DNA from: Lolium rigidum | Taxonomy: Eukaryota > Streptophyta > Magnoliopsida > Poales > Poaceae | Assembly: GCF_022539505.1 (NCBI RefSeq) | Contig: NC_061512.1 | Location: 147,047,962 to 147,111,961 of the forward strand | DNA: 64,000 nt | Direction of reading: 5' to 3' | Shown: positions 1-12,200 of the stretch, in pieces | Position numbering within the stretch: position 1 is the first letter of the stretch | Layout: each line of letters begins with the position of its first letter | Made by a program: the position numbers and the translations under genes | Notes under the pieces: generated by a model | What the model was told of the DNA's origin: nothing | Seen by the model: the letters and a program-made list of their open reading frames with translations, nothing else | Database searches by the model: none

Positions 1-222
1 CGCTGTCTTTGTTACTCCGTCGCTGTTATTTCACTACTGCTACTACTATAAAACTGTTACTATCGATAAACTCTTGCGAGCAAGTCTGTTTCCAGTGTAG
101 CTGAATTGACAACTCCGCTGTTAAGGCTTTCAAGTATTCTTTGTCTCCCTTGTGTCGAATCAATAAATTGGGTTTTACTTCCCTCGAAGACTGTTGCGAT
201 CCCCTATACTTGTGGGTCATCA
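1..222 (+). repeat. 3' end of an LTR, Athila-like family (truncated by window start)
   Basis: This segment is the reverse complement of the start of the LTR at 23310 and 31723 (same run through cgatcccctatacttgtggg) and ends in tcatca where the intact copies end in ttatca. No primer-binding site follows, so this is either a 3' LTR or a solo LTR read in sense on the + strand; the rest lies outside the window. It abuts the decayed Harbinger element at 223 and probably interrupted it. Confidence 0.85.
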
Positions 223-2214
223 GTGGCGACCCAGATCTGGCAGCGCGCATCTCCCTTCGGTCTCCGGCGACGGACCAGAGCCCTCTTCTCCAGCCGCGCC
301 GGAGCCTGCGCACATCTGCGGCGGCTTTCGGCCGTGTCCGCCGTCCACCATGACGGAGGTAAGGGAAACTCCTCTGCTCTACTGTAGTGTTCGATTCATG
401 TTCGTAGAACTGGTTGGGTTCGATAAGACCGTTCGTAATGCATAGATCTTGTTTGAGTAGACCGACCAGCTCCAGCTTGTGCATCATGCCGCTGCACTCA
501 TCATTTGCGTACAAGCCTGGATCCTGATGGTGCACAAGAGAGCAGTTAGGCATGCTGCTTTTCCTCGTGTGACTTACGGACCTATGTTACAACGAGATCA
601 GGAGAGGATTGCCAACCTAAACAACATCTACAACTGCAATGACGTAGAGGCCATCCAGATGCTACGGATGAGAAGAGCCCCTTTCTATGCACTTGTGAAA
701 ACGTTCAGGGGAAGAGGACTACTGACTGATAGCATCCACACCTCTGTCGAAGAACAAGTCGCAATGTTTCTTCATGTCGTCGGTCATAACCAAAGGTTCA
801 TAGTCATCCATAACACATTCAGGCGATCCACGGAGACTATCTCTGGGTACTTCCAGCAGGTATTATTGTACGCAATTGGGGAGCTCAGAGATGAAATGAT
901 CAAGCCAACATCAATGAACACACCAACCAAGATCAATAACAGCTACAGGTGGTTCCCCTATTTCAGGGTGAGTACAAAATCATGTTCTTTGTACCTATCA
1001 GATGTGTGCTACTGTCAGAAACATGATTGTGTGCTAATCTTTTTATAGGATTGCATTTGGGCTATTGATGGTACTCATGTCACTGCAAAGGTACCGAGAT
1101 CAATGTCTGCAGCATTTCGCGGGAGGAAGCACTACACCAGCCAGAACGTTCTAGCAGCTGTGGATTTCGATATGAGGTTCACCTACGTGCTTGCTGGGTG
1201 GGAGGGTTCAGCTCATGATGCTAGCATCCTGGCCGACGGCTTGTCAAGGCCTCGATGGGTTGCAAATCCTCGACGGTAAGTTCTACCTTGGAGATGCCGG
1301 ATATGCATGCCGACCCGGAATTCTACCTCCCTTCGAGAAAACAAGGTACCACCTCAACGAGTTCTCTCGCGAAGCACCGACCTCCGAATGCGAGAGATTT
1401 GTTCAATCTCGGACACTCAAGCCTTAGAGTCACCATTGAGAGGGCCTTTGCCGCATTGAAGAACAGAGTTCAAGGTCCTTGACCAGAAACCGTTCCACAC
1501 GTTTGACACTCAGGTAAAGCTGGTCCTTGCTTGCTACATTCTTCACAACTGGATCCTAGGTTGGGGCGAGGATGAGTTCTTCGAAGAGGTTGTCACTTTT
1601 GATGAAGTAGAGACCGGCCATGGCGTGGAAGCAGGCGATAATGATGCCTGGAAGGTGAAGATGCAAGAGTGGGCAGCCGCAATGTGGGAAGCCAGAGGCA
1701 ACACCACCATCTGAGAAGAAGTGAAGAAGTGAAGAGGAAGTGAAGAAGAAGAAGAAGAAGAATCCCTATGATCCCCTGTTTCTCGAACCCTTTTCGATCC
1801 CAGTATGTTGAACGACCCTGTTATGATAAACTGCAATTTGTAGTACCTAGGGAGCAACATGTTATGAACTACCATTCGTAGTAGCTAGGGATGATTTCGT
1901 GAACTGATTGCAACAATCATGAACTGTGATTTCTGTGTGATGGGAGGTGAGAGCATGGTAAGGCTACCCGTCGTAGAGAAGAGGTAATATTAGGAATGTT
2001 TGGATGGTACCAAACATGCCTAATATCATCTCCATCAAGATTTGGGTTTGGCTGCAGGTAAACAAACAGAAAGTCCTTTTTGGCCCAGCCGGTGCAGCCT
2101 GACCTACCAAACAACAGGGCAATTTTGACCCGTGGCTCGTTCTGGACGCGCAAGTGTGCTTGCACCGCTGCGCCAGTGAGCCATGAATCAGGCTTAGGCA
2201 ACCAAACGCGCCCC
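223..2214 (+). mobile_element. Decayed PIF/Harbinger DNA transposon
   Basis: The segment carries a broken PIF-type transposase (527-1714) and ends in a terminal-inverted-repeat-like sequence (caaccaaacgcgcccc, 2199-2214) whose complement GGGGCGCGTTTGGTTG is the usual style of grass PIF/Tourist termini. The left terminus is missing, apparently displaced by the LTR at 1-222, so no 3-bp target duplication can be scored. Bases 223-526 are GC-rich leader with no convincing coding frame. Bases 1715-2198 hold a GAA-rich run just after the stop and then AT-balanced non-coding DNA. Confidence 0.7.
527..1714 (+). pseudogene. PIF/Harbinger transposase (DDE_Tnp_4 type), frameshifted
   Basis: The transposase would cut and paste PIF/Harbinger elements at TTA-type sites. 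Exon 1 (527-967) is open from an ATG; an 81-bp GT-AG intron (968-1048, donor gtgagt, acceptor tatag) separates it from exon 2 (1049-1714). Family motifs seen are the first Asp in WAIDGTH (about 1060-1080), the second in SAHDASIL (about 1208-1231) and the Glu in RVTIERAF (about 1429-1452). Exon 2 is broken by three single-base shifts, near 1252 (extra base before GLQI), near 1375 and near 1471; after the last the frame continues to a TGA at 1712-1714. The DDE triad is still recognisable but no full-length product is possible. The partner Myb-like ORF of autonomous elements is not adjacent; a Myb/SANT-like remnant lies far away at 40400. Confidence 0.88.
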
Positions 2215-2346
2215 AAGTAGTTGGGTTTCTTCTTCTTGAAGCAAGAACATTGATTGGTTTATTTAGAAGAAAGCGTTTGGCCTCCTGTCCTTTGTTTCAA
2301 ATGTATTTCAAACGTATTTCAAAATGTTAGAATATAAAAAAAACTT
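2215..2346. other. Short non-coding spacer
   Basis: AT-rich DNA between the Harbinger end and the LINE-like insertion. I see no gene or repeat structure. Confidence 0.5.
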
Positions 2347-2359
2347 ATGTGGTGCGCAT

Positions 2360-2990
2360 CCTTGTGCATGGAGTTGTTGGATCGAGGTTCGTGTGCACTC
2401 ATGTTTTTATCTCTAACCGTCTGGTTCTAGAGATAGTGGCAAGAAGCTATGTTCTGTGTTACCATCGGATAACATTCTAGTCCATAGTAAAATCAGAGGC
2501 GGAGAATATTAGGAAGACCGGATCGGAGTACTAGTAATGGAGGTTCGAGTCTCTTTGCTCTTGAGGGACTTGATTAGTGTTCTGGGTTTCACAGCAGCAA
2601 TATGCAAGTGGGGAGTCTTACCTTTCAGGATGAAAATCCAAGGTCTTGTATTAATTGATTGTGTCTGGCAATGGTCTTGTTGAAGACATTATTTTGAGAG
2701 CGAGGACTATCTTCAGGGTGAAACCTAAAATCTTTTAATCAAGCGACGGCAACGCTTGTGCACTGTTCCCTACTTGCACACGTCGCTTCTGGAGAGTCGG
2801 GAGTTCATGTGTTGTCTTGATGTTGGATTATTGTTGCTGCTAGAGCTGAAATACCATAGTAGGACTTTTAATATCTTAGTATTTTTTTGTTTGTGTGCAT
2901 CAGTAATGTCATTAGGGTATTACGTTGTTGCAGAGGCCAGGTGTAATTGATATCTCCCGATATTAATATATTTCATTTACCCAAAAAATA
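2360..2990 (+). mobile_element. LINE-type retroposed fragment with 13-bp target duplication
   Basis: The 631-bp segment is bracketed by atgtggtgcgcat (2347-2359) and atgtggtgcacat (2991-3003), one mismatch in 13. It ends in gatattaatatattt followed by a short A-rich tail (ccaaaaaata), the 3' signature of many grass non-LTR elements. No reverse transcriptase frame remains, so it is either a 5'-truncated LINE 3' region or a related SINE-like copy. The same gatattaatatatt signature recurs in the small insertion at 44411-44493. Confidence 0.7.
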
Positions 2991-3003
2991 ATGTGGTGCA
3001 CAT

Positions 3004-3209
3004 ATCTTCACAACACATGTGTGCACCAAAGTTGCATCGCGGGAAACAAACTTTTCATGTGGGCTGCACGGAAAAGAAAAGAAAAATGTGCTAAAATAAG
3101 GATTTGCACGGGATTTTTGTTCACTTTTTAACATGTGTTAGTGTAAAGAGAACATCTACACCCGATTAAAAGTGAATTTCCGTTTATTTTGTTCTTACAA
3201 TGTGCGTAT
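3004..3209. other. Intergenic DNA
   Basis: AT-rich, no supported gene. It leads into the diverged direct repeat at 3210. Confidence 0.4.
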
Positions 3210-3410
3210 AAACCCATGCTATTTCCCGGTCGGCTAAGGATATTCCGAGAACTAATATTTCCAACCGTAACTGTACGATGGTTCATCCAACTTGTGAATT
3301 TTAAATTCTTTTCAAATGCGCTTGCTGTAAAATGCTAGCTGCCTCTTTCCCCTTTCCTCTTTCACGTGCAGGTGTTCACGTCGCATCGCCATCAAGAAAG
3401 AAAACCAGGA
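3210..3410 (+). repeat. Diverged direct repeat A (partner at 19828-20005)
   Basis: About 200 bp matches 19828-20005 in the same orientation: shared blocks include ggatattccgag, ggttcatccaa, the ctctttcc/ctttca stretch before gtgcag, and catcgccatcaa. The two copies lie 16.6 kb apart, on either side of the LARD insertion and the non-coding region. No terminal repeats or target duplication were found, so this may be an old segmental duplication of a promoter-like segment rather than a transposon. Confidence 0.65.
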
Positions 3411-3429
3411 ATCTAAAGGTATAATTGTT

Positions 3430-3959
3430 GCACCCCCATGGGGCATGGAGAGAGCATCCACGATAGGCCACCAGGCGAGCATCAGCTGGGCGAGCGCTCG
3501 CTTCTTCGTCCTGATTGGACCACGTGTCAGCATCTGGTTGGCCCGAGCGAGAGAAAATATCAGGGGGAAATTGGCATGTGCGTGTCTCCCCCAATCCCCA
3601 CCTCGTCTCTCTCCCTCTCCCCTCCCCTTCCCCCAATCCCCTGCCGTATTCTCCTCGATCCTCTCCATTTCCCCGCAAGCCGGATCCACCCGCGCCCTCG
3701 CGCTCGTGTGCCCCTCGTCCTCCTGCTCGCACGCGCCTCCCCTTGACATCGAGGGCACGTGACCACGCGAGCAACAACAGCGCACCATGGATCTGACGTC
3801 TGATGCGGGAGGGAGGAGAAGGAGGTAGTAGGAGCAGGGGGAGGAGGTGGGGCAGCCTATGGAGAAAGAGGTGAACCGGAAGATCACTCCGGCGCGACCG
3901 CGCGAGGCCACCAACGCCGATCTGCCTCCTCGCGTTCTCTGCTGGAATCATCCCTCATG
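3430..3959 (+). other. GC-rich leader / possible first exon ending in a splice donor
   Basis: This stretch is strikingly C- and G-rich compared with its flanks, has pyrimidine-rich leader-like sequence (3590-3660) and ends at a good donor context (catg|gtacgt, 3959/3960). A short open frame starts at ATG 3859 and runs into the donor, but nothing in it is recognisable. It could be the first exon of a spliced transcript whose later exons lie beyond the retroelement inserted at 4720. Frames in other phases here look like composition artefacts. Confidence 0.4.
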
Positions 3960-4719
3960 GTACGTCCTTCTCCATTTCCTTGATCTGTAGCTCTATCCAT
4001 GTTTATATATTCAGTTATTTCGATAGATCTAATGGGTTGTGATCACGTTTTCCCATCATACTTTTCATGTGAAGCAGCCAAACAACTTTACTAGATGGGT
4101 CAAATTAAAGGAATGATGTTGTTCAGCAAAGGTTGCTACCATGCGTCTATTTTTTCTATTTGACTGAAAAGTGACTGCTGCCAATGAGAACAGTTGTGCT
4201 CAAATTTTCCCTCTCCTGCTAGGCTCCCACTCTCTGAACTGAAACAGTGGATTCTGGGCAGAGCCGGGCAACTGCCCAGCCTTGCTGGGCTGTATCTCCG
4301 CCACTGGTCATGGGATATCAAATTACTGGATTGATGTCATGGGGTATCAAATTACCTTTCTTGCCAAGATCTATCAAGTGTTGTTAATTTCCCTTGGTTT
4401 ATGAAAATGATTCTTTTGTACTACTATCTTGTCCTTTAGGTAGCACACCACACCATATTCTGTGTTTACCCCTCTCCAATAACACAATGTATTTCTAGAT
4501 TTGTGGTACCTATTTCTTTCATTAGTAAAGGTGCTCATGCACTTTGATGCTTCTTTGTGGCTATTTACCTAAAAGAGAGAAAAGTTTTGCCGGAGTTATA
4601 TTACCATTCTCATTCAATTAATAGCTTCTCTTTTCTAAAATTCAGCTAGAGACCTAGAGTTATATTACCCCTCTCTCAGTTATGTGACTTTTATTTACAA
4701 TATGTTCTATGTAAGATAT
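3960..4719. other. Intron-like or intergenic DNA before the LARD insertion
   Basis: AT-rich, without supported coding frames. Bases 4715-4719 (gatat) are the left target duplication of the retroelement at 4720-12900. The sequence continues logically at 12901. Confidence 0.5.
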
Positions 4720-7700
4720 TGTGACGCCCCGGAACCGGTACCATGAGGATCTCAGTGAACCCGCTGAAATCCGCACGATATCGATTCTGAGACGCCCTCC
4801 GACACGACGTGCGCGAGGAATCACACACGTGATGCCAGAGGAATTAACAAGAGCGGTAACATTACAACAGGATTACAATAGAGCCCACAAGAAACATATA
4901 TTACAACAACAACTCCAACGAGTCAAGATACAAATATACAACTCAAGATCCGAATCATACAGAAGATCAAATGCGTCCGAGTACGGACAAGATACAAATT
5001 GGACTAAGAGTCCTCGAAGATAACCGGTGGCGTCCATAACCCTGCCGGTGCCAAGCCGGAAGGGTAACCTTGCTAACGTCGTCATCTCGTACCTGTCAAA
5101 ATCGGGCCATCGGTTGCCGACAAAAGGGGAGGAGACAAAAAAGAAAAGAAGGCGAGGGTAAGTACCATTGGCACGTACTTGCGAGACAAGACCAGCTATG
5201 CTCGCTGGTGGGCGGTATAAACTTCACCCGGCTATATGTGGAGTTTAGCGGCAGCAAAGCTACTATCCAATAGAGACACGCTACAACATCCGTCTACTCA
5301 GAGAAGATAAGAGAGCGCACAAGGTAACAGTTCTATACTCTGCAAACATAACACAGCCGATGCGATCCCACTTCGCAAAGAGGTACTGGCAAAGGCGCAC
5401 ACACACTTTTTGAAAAAGTTTTATTAGCAAATTATTAGCAACAAGATATAAGGTGTAAGTTGTTCTATGATCAAGCTATACAATTCCAAGTCGTCCAGCT
5501 TATCGATAAGATGTACACCCTGCAGGGGTTGCCCAAATGTAACCATACGCATGCTCGACCCACTTACGACAGGTGGATGTCTCACAACAAGACCGTTCCC
5601 AGTTCAACAAGAAAGTCTAGGGGGGCCACCCAACTAAGCTACCCGTGACGAAGTCCGGCCGTACTCCGAGACGGACCCAGAGGTTTGCGCCGGCGGCTAG
5701 GCGTGCAAACCACACGCTTCGCTAAACGTCCCGCAAGGTACAGTATAGAATATAAACACCCGAAGGCAACAGGAAGTAAACACCCGAAGGCAACAGTAAG
5801 TAAAGCATGGCATACATGGCATAGGCAAATAAAACAAAGGTTGTGGCCCCCTTTTCAACTGACTTGAGAAAAGGTAAAGGGTGAGGGGGGTCCCGATAAT
5901 CGTCCCCACGCATGGGTAGAGCGCTCAATCTCGGAACAGATAACAAGAACTCGGGTCCTAGGGGACATTAGCGAGTCAAAATTCCGATGCTTTCGCAAAG
6001 GGGCTCACAGATGCCTCTGCAATGTTATTATCCCTTAGCAATTTTAGTTGTAGCAAAAGTTATCAACATCATTTTCAAAAGGTGGTACATGTGTCAACTT
6101 CCCAACAAGATATCCCGAACATCTCGAGATATCAACAAGACCCTAAACTCGCCTACGACTCGCAAAGCTGGCAAACAACAAACAATAGGTAGGACGAGGA
6201 GGTGTATCTCGGACATATAGGTAACAGGTGGATAGGACACGTGACACAACAGAATTGCAACATAGGGATAGCAATAGATCAAAAGAGCATGTAAAAGTAA
6301 AATAGGTGAAGGGGTGGGCTCGCCTGTGAAAAGCTGCAGAAGAACTTGTCGTATCTCACCACACCACTTCGTGATCCTATCCGGGAAGAAGCAAATGCTG
6401 GGACACACAACGCATGCAAATCTTACTACTACGGATAAAGAACCAGCATGCTCAAGATGATATGCATGACATGGCAAGGATGATGCGGCGGTGCAACTTA
6501 TCCATATTAATCGGAGTCGGAACCCCGGACAAACAATTAAGGTTGGAGTTGCACTTCTACCGGCAAATTTAAGTGTGGATTAGCATGGCATAACATGGCA
6601 GGGGTGAGCTACTTCAATATTAAACGGAGCGGGGAAAACCATAGTTGGAAATCCAAAATACTCCGCATATATGTGAGGTGAACATGCATAACTATCAACG
6701 CGCGACATGATGCGAGATGCAAACAAACATATGAATGGCATATTCATGTTCAGCACATTTTTCTGATCAATTTTCATATAGAACACTTTTAATTTCGAAT
6801 TACCATTTAAAAGTTATTAGCAGATTAGTTTTTATTATTTAAAATAGATAAACAGATTTTATTTTAATTGGGGAAGGACCCGAAAACAAATACAGAACGG
6901 GGGAAGGACCCCGGGTTGGTTTGTAAAACGTGCAGGGGGTTTTTCAGAAAACCTTCTGAAACAAGGACTGCGGGTTAAGGAATCAAAACGGCCAGGGGCC
7001 TCTTTGCAAAAGGAAACGGATCTGGATCTGAGGAGCTTTTCTCACCGTGTGGGATCTGAGCCGGAGAGGATGACGGGTGGGGTCGGGGAGGCGACGTGGC
7101 TGCCACGCTGGCCAACCATGCGTGCACGCACACAAGGCGTTCGACGCCGTGCACGTTCCAGACGCGGGCGGTCACCGCGGGGGCGCGGACGCGCGCGTGT
7201 CGAGGCAGTGCGTCCCTGGGCGCGCGCGGGTGTGCGATGGCTTCGTCTCGGTGCGCTGGACCAGAAACGGGTGGCGCCGTCGTCGGGGGTCACCGGAGAG
7301 GTCGCCGGCGACGAGGAACTGTGGAGGAGGTGGCCGTCATCAACAATAGAAGACGATAGAGAGGGATCTAGGGGTCGGGACAAGGTCGAGGAGATAGCCC
7401 TGCTCACCGTGAAGCTCAAGGAGTAGACGGTGGCGACGGAGGTTGCTCGGTGGCGGCCGGAATTGGAGGAGTTGCTCGGTCGGGGCCGGAGAAGGGAACG
7501 GCGGATTGGCGATGATTTGAGGGGCCCCAAGGCGATTCCTTGCACGAGGTGAACCAGGAGAGGGAGGCGAAGCTCATGGTGGTGGCGGCGTGGTGCGGGG
7601 CAGTCTGTAGCGGCGGCGGCGTGGCGGAGAGGGTGGTTGCTGCGGGGTTTCGCCTCTCTCGTTCCTGGCTTGGAGAGGAAGAAGAAAAGGGGAGGAAGAG

Positions 7701-8422
7701 ATAAGGAGGAGCAGGTGGGGATTTGCGTGGAGGAGCGGCCTCCGCGTCCATAGATAAGGCAGAGAGGGGAGGGAGCAGGTGAGCTTGGCGTGGTGCGGTG
7801 GCGGTGGAGGACCAGAGGGGGCTCACGCCCTTTTCGTGAGGGGAGGAAGACGACAACACCGGTGGCGTCGTACCGATTCGGAAAGAAACAGGGTCGGGCT
7901 GGACTTGGGCCAGAGGAGGGAAGAGATGGGCTGCCTCGGGCCAGAGAGAAGAAAACAGAGCAGGCCGTGCGGGGTGAGGGGAGAGATGGCCAGAGAGAGG
8001 GAGAGGCCCAGGGTTTGGTTTTCTCCTGTTTTCTTTTTCTTTGTAACTTTCTCCTTTTCTTTTTGTTTTATAAAACTGATTGAATTCGAGGCAAAGGTGA
8101 GAGAGAGATCTAAAAATAGTTTCAAAATATTTATGTTATGGTAACCATAACAGAACACATTATATTCAAAAACTTCTTTGTTGGAAAACACTAATTATAA
8201 AATAAATAATAAGAGGAAGACAGAGATTAGGGTTTTGTTAAAGAAAGGAAAAGAGGAGGGTTTGATATATAAACCATATGGGAGGGAAACCAAAGTAGTT
8301 TTTATTTTAAATAATTTTATTTGATAAAAATCTTGTGGATGATATGATGCATGATGACATGATGATGCAGAAAAGAAAAAGAACAGGCAATTCTATTAGG
8401 GGTATAACCCGGGGCCGTTACA
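4720..8422 (-). repeat. 3' LTR of the LARD-like element
   Basis: The 3703-bp LTR has three compositional zones: an AT-balanced part (4720-6900), a very GC-rich part (about 7000-8000) and an AT-rich part (8000-8422). On the minus strand a TATA-like box (TTTATATATC, complement of 8264-8273) is followed by pyrimidine-rich leader and an AACCCTAATC-like stretch, a plausible promoter. A short internal duplication (aacacccgaaggcaacag, 5755-5772 and 5778-5795) occurs in both LTRs. Many frames in the GC-rich part are open by composition only. Confidence 0.92.
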
Positions 8423-9203
8423 ATCGACACCACTAACAAGGAACCTCGCCCCGAGGTTTCACCTCAAGGTACGGGGGAGAGAGGTGAACTATCGGGTCTT
8501 CAGGCAACGTGTCGATCTCCTCGACACCACTAACAAGAATTCTTGCTCCACATAGATCGGCGACACCACTAACAAGAAGTCGTTGTTCCGTCGATGATGA
8601 TGAAGTGTTGTCTTGCGGATGAGCAGGCGCCGTACAACAAAAATGGAAGGAGTCACAATCACATTGATCCACCCATTCAAGTATCAAGAGCGAATAATAA
8701 GAGTAGTCGGTATGGTCGCGACTCCATCCCGCACTCAAAGTATTACTCTGTACATGAATAAGAGTATCGTGCAACCAACTCCAGGAAATCAGATTGGTGT
8801 CCTTGACAAGCGTTGTCAATGAAGATTTGACGGGATCAAAGCACAAGATTTGAAGAAGGATCACATAAACAAAGATGATGTCAAACGGAGAAGACAAAGA
8901 TTAGCCGGCGGTGATGTTCTTCTGTCGGAAAGTCTTCAGAGATTGGTCCTATTAGGATAAGGCAAAGATCGTCCAACCCACGTCGGAAGCTAAGACTCAA
9001 AAAAACTCAGATAAGAGAGAAGACTCAAAACTCGCATAGATAAGAGGAGAAAGAATATAGGTAAGGAGAAAAATTAGAGCTAATCAGATCTATCCAACGA
9101 TTTTCAAAAATAGGTTTTGAAACTCTAAACTCAACGTCAGTTGGCAAGGTTATCCTACAGGCTGGACTAGTGGGGTACCGTCAACCTGGCTCTGATACCA
9201 ACT
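8423..9203 (-). other. Internal region of the LARD-like element, non-coding
   Basis: No retroviral-type protein can be read in either strand. The 16-base motif cgacaccactaacaag occurs three times perfectly (8425-8440, 8522-8537, 8561-8576), close to where a polypurine tract would be expected for a minus-strand element; no classical purine tract is visible. The tRNA-iMet primer-binding site occupies 9186-9200, three bases from the LTR. Confidence 0.85.
9186..9200 (-). other. Primer-binding site, initiator tRNA-Met type
   Basis: The + strand reads ctggctctgatacca. Its complement starts TGGTATCAGAGCC, the classical plant retrotransposon primer site pairing with the 3' end of tRNA-iMet. It sits three bases from the right LTR and fixes the element's orientation. 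Confidence 0.9.
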
Positions 9204-12200
9204 TGTGACGCCCCGGAACCGGTACCATGAGGATCTCAGTGAACCCGCTGAAATCCGCACGATATCGATTCTGAGACGCCCTCCGACACGACGTGCGCGA
9301 GGAATCACACACGTGATGCCAGAGGAATTAACAAGAGCGGTAACATTACAACAGGATTACAATAGAGCCCACAAGAAACATATATTACAACAACAACTCC
9401 AACGAGTCAAGATACAAATATACAACTCAAGATCCGAATCATACAGAAGATCAAATGCGTCCGAGTACGGACAAGATACAAATTGGACTAAGAGTCCTGA
9501 AGATAACCGGTGGCGTCCATAACCCTGCCCAGGCCAAGCCGGAAGGGTAACCTTGCTAACGTCGTCATCTCGTACCTGTCAAAATCGGGCCATCGGTTGC
9601 CGACAAAAGGGGAGGAGACAAAAAGAAAAGAAGGCGAGGGTAAGTACCATTGGCACGTACTTGCGAGACAAGACCAGCTATGCTCGCTGGTGGGCGGTAT
9701 AAACTTCACCCGGCTATATGTGGAGTTTAGCGGCAGCAAAGCTACTATCCAATAGAGACACGCTACAACATCCGTCTACTCAGAGAAGATAAGAGAGCGC
9801 ACAAGGTAACGAGTTCTATACTCGCAAACATAACACAGCCGATGCGATCCCACTTCGCAAAGAGGTACTGGCAAAGGCGCACACACACTTTTTGAAAAAG
9901 TTTTATTAGCAAATTATTAGCAACAAGATATAAGGTGTAAGTTGTTCTATGATCAAGCTATACAATTCCAAGTCGTCCAGACTTATCGATAAGATGTACA
10001 CCTGCGGGGTTGCCCAAATGTAACCATACGCATGCTCGACCCACTTACGACGGGTGGATGTCTCACAACAAGACCGTTCCCAGCTTCAACAAGAAAGTCT
10101 AGGGGGGCCACCCAACTAAGCTACCCGTGACGAAGTCCGGCCGTACTCCGAGACGGACCCAGAGGTTTGCGCCGGCGGCTAGGCGTGCAAACCACACGCT
10201 TCGCTAAACGTCCCGCAAGGTACAGTACAGAATATAAACACCCGAAGGCAACAGGAAGTAAACACCCGAAGGCAACAGTAAGTAAAGCATGGCATACATG
10301 GCATAGGCAAATAAAACCAAGGTTGTGGCCCCCTTTTCAACTGACTTGAGAAAAGGTAAAGGGTGAGGGGGGTCCCGATAATCGTCCCCACGCATGGGTA
10401 GAGCGCTCAATCTCGGAACAGATAACAAGAACTCAGGTCCTAGGGGACATTAGCGAGTCAAAGTTCCGATGCTTTCGCAAAGGGACTCACAGATGCCTCT
10501 GCAATGTTATTATCCCTTAGCAATTTTAGTTGTAGAAAAAGTTATCAACATCATTTTCAAAAGGTGGTACATGTGTCAACTTCCCAACAAGATATCCCGA
10601 ACATCTCGAGATATCAACAAGACCCTAAACTCGCCTACGACTCGCAAAGCTAGCAAACAACAAACAATAGGTAGGACGAGGAGGTGTATCTCGGACATAT
10701 AGTTAACAGGTGGATAGGACACGTGACACAACAGAATCGCAACATAGGGATAGCAATAGATCAAAAGAGCATGTAAAAGTAAAATAGGTGAAGGGGTGGG
10801 CTCGCCTGTGAAAAGCTGCAGAAGAACTTGTCATATCTCACCACACCACTTCGTGATCCTATCCGGGAAGAAGCAAATGCTGGGACACACAACGCATGCA
10901 AGTCTTACTACTACGGATAAAGAACCAGCATGCTCAAGATGATATGCATGACATGGCAAGGATGATGCGGCGGTGCAACTTATCCATATTAATCGGAGTC
11001 GGAACCCCGGACAAACAATTAAGGTTGGAGTTGCACTTCTACCGGCAAATTTAAGTGTTGATTAGCATGGCATATCATGGCAGGGGTGCGCTACTTCAAT
11101 ATTAATCGGAGCGGGAAATCCTAGTTGGAATTCCAAAATACTCCGCATATATGTGAGGTGAACATGCATAACTATCACCGCGCGACATGATGCGAGATGC
11201 AAACAAACATATGAATGGCATATTCATGTTCAGCACATTTTTCTGATCAATTTTCATATAGAACACTTTTAATTTCGAATTACCATTTAAAAGTTATTAG
11301 CAGATTAGTTTTTATTATCTAAAATAGATAAACAGATTTTATTTTAATTGGGGAAGGACCCGAAAACAAATACAGAACGGGGGAAGGACCCCGGGTTGGT
11401 TTGTAAAACGTGCAGGGGGTTTTTCAGAAAACCTTCTGAAACAAGGACTGCGGGTTAAGGAATCAAAACGGCCAGGGGCCCCTTTGCAAAAGGAAACGGA
11501 TCTGGATCTGAGGAGCTTTTCTCACCGTGTGGGATCTGAGCCGGAGAGGATGATGGGTGGGGTCGGGGAGGCGACGTGGCTGCCACGCTGGCCAACCATG
11601 CGTGCACGCACACAAGGCGTTCGACGCCGTGCACGTTCCAGACGCGGGCGGTCACCGCGGGGGCGCGGACGCGCGCGTGTCAAGGCAGTGCGTCCCTGGG
11701 CGCGCGCGGGTGTGCGATGGCTTCGTCTCGGTGCGCTGGACCAGAAACGGGTGGCGCCGTCGTCGGGGGTCACCGGAGAGGTTGCCGGCGACGAGGAACT
11801 GTGGAGGAGGTGGCCGTCATCAACAATAGAAGACGATAGAGAGGGATCTAGGGGTCGGGACAAGGTCGAGGAGATAGCCCTGCTCACCGTGAAGCTCAAG
11901 GAGTAGACGGCGGCGACGGAGGTTGTCGGTGGCGGCCGGAATTGGAGGAGTTGCTGGTCGGGGCCGGAGAAGGGAACGGCGGATTGGCGATGATTTGAGG
12001 GGCCCCAAGGCGATTCCTTGCACGAGGTGAACCAGGAGAGGGAGGCGAAGCTCATGGTGGTGGCGGCGCGGTGCGGGGCAGTCTGTAGCGGCGGCGGCGT
12101 GGCGGAGAGGGTGGTTGCTGTGGGGTTTCGCCTCTCTCGTTCCTGGCTTGGAGAGGAAGAAGAAAAGGGGAGGAAGAGATAAGGAGGAGCAGGTGGGGAT

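Noticed and set aside
3312..3951. Overlapping long frames on both strands of the GC-rich leader
   Set aside because: Several frames are open together, which is a composition effect; none has a recognisable domain or codon pattern.
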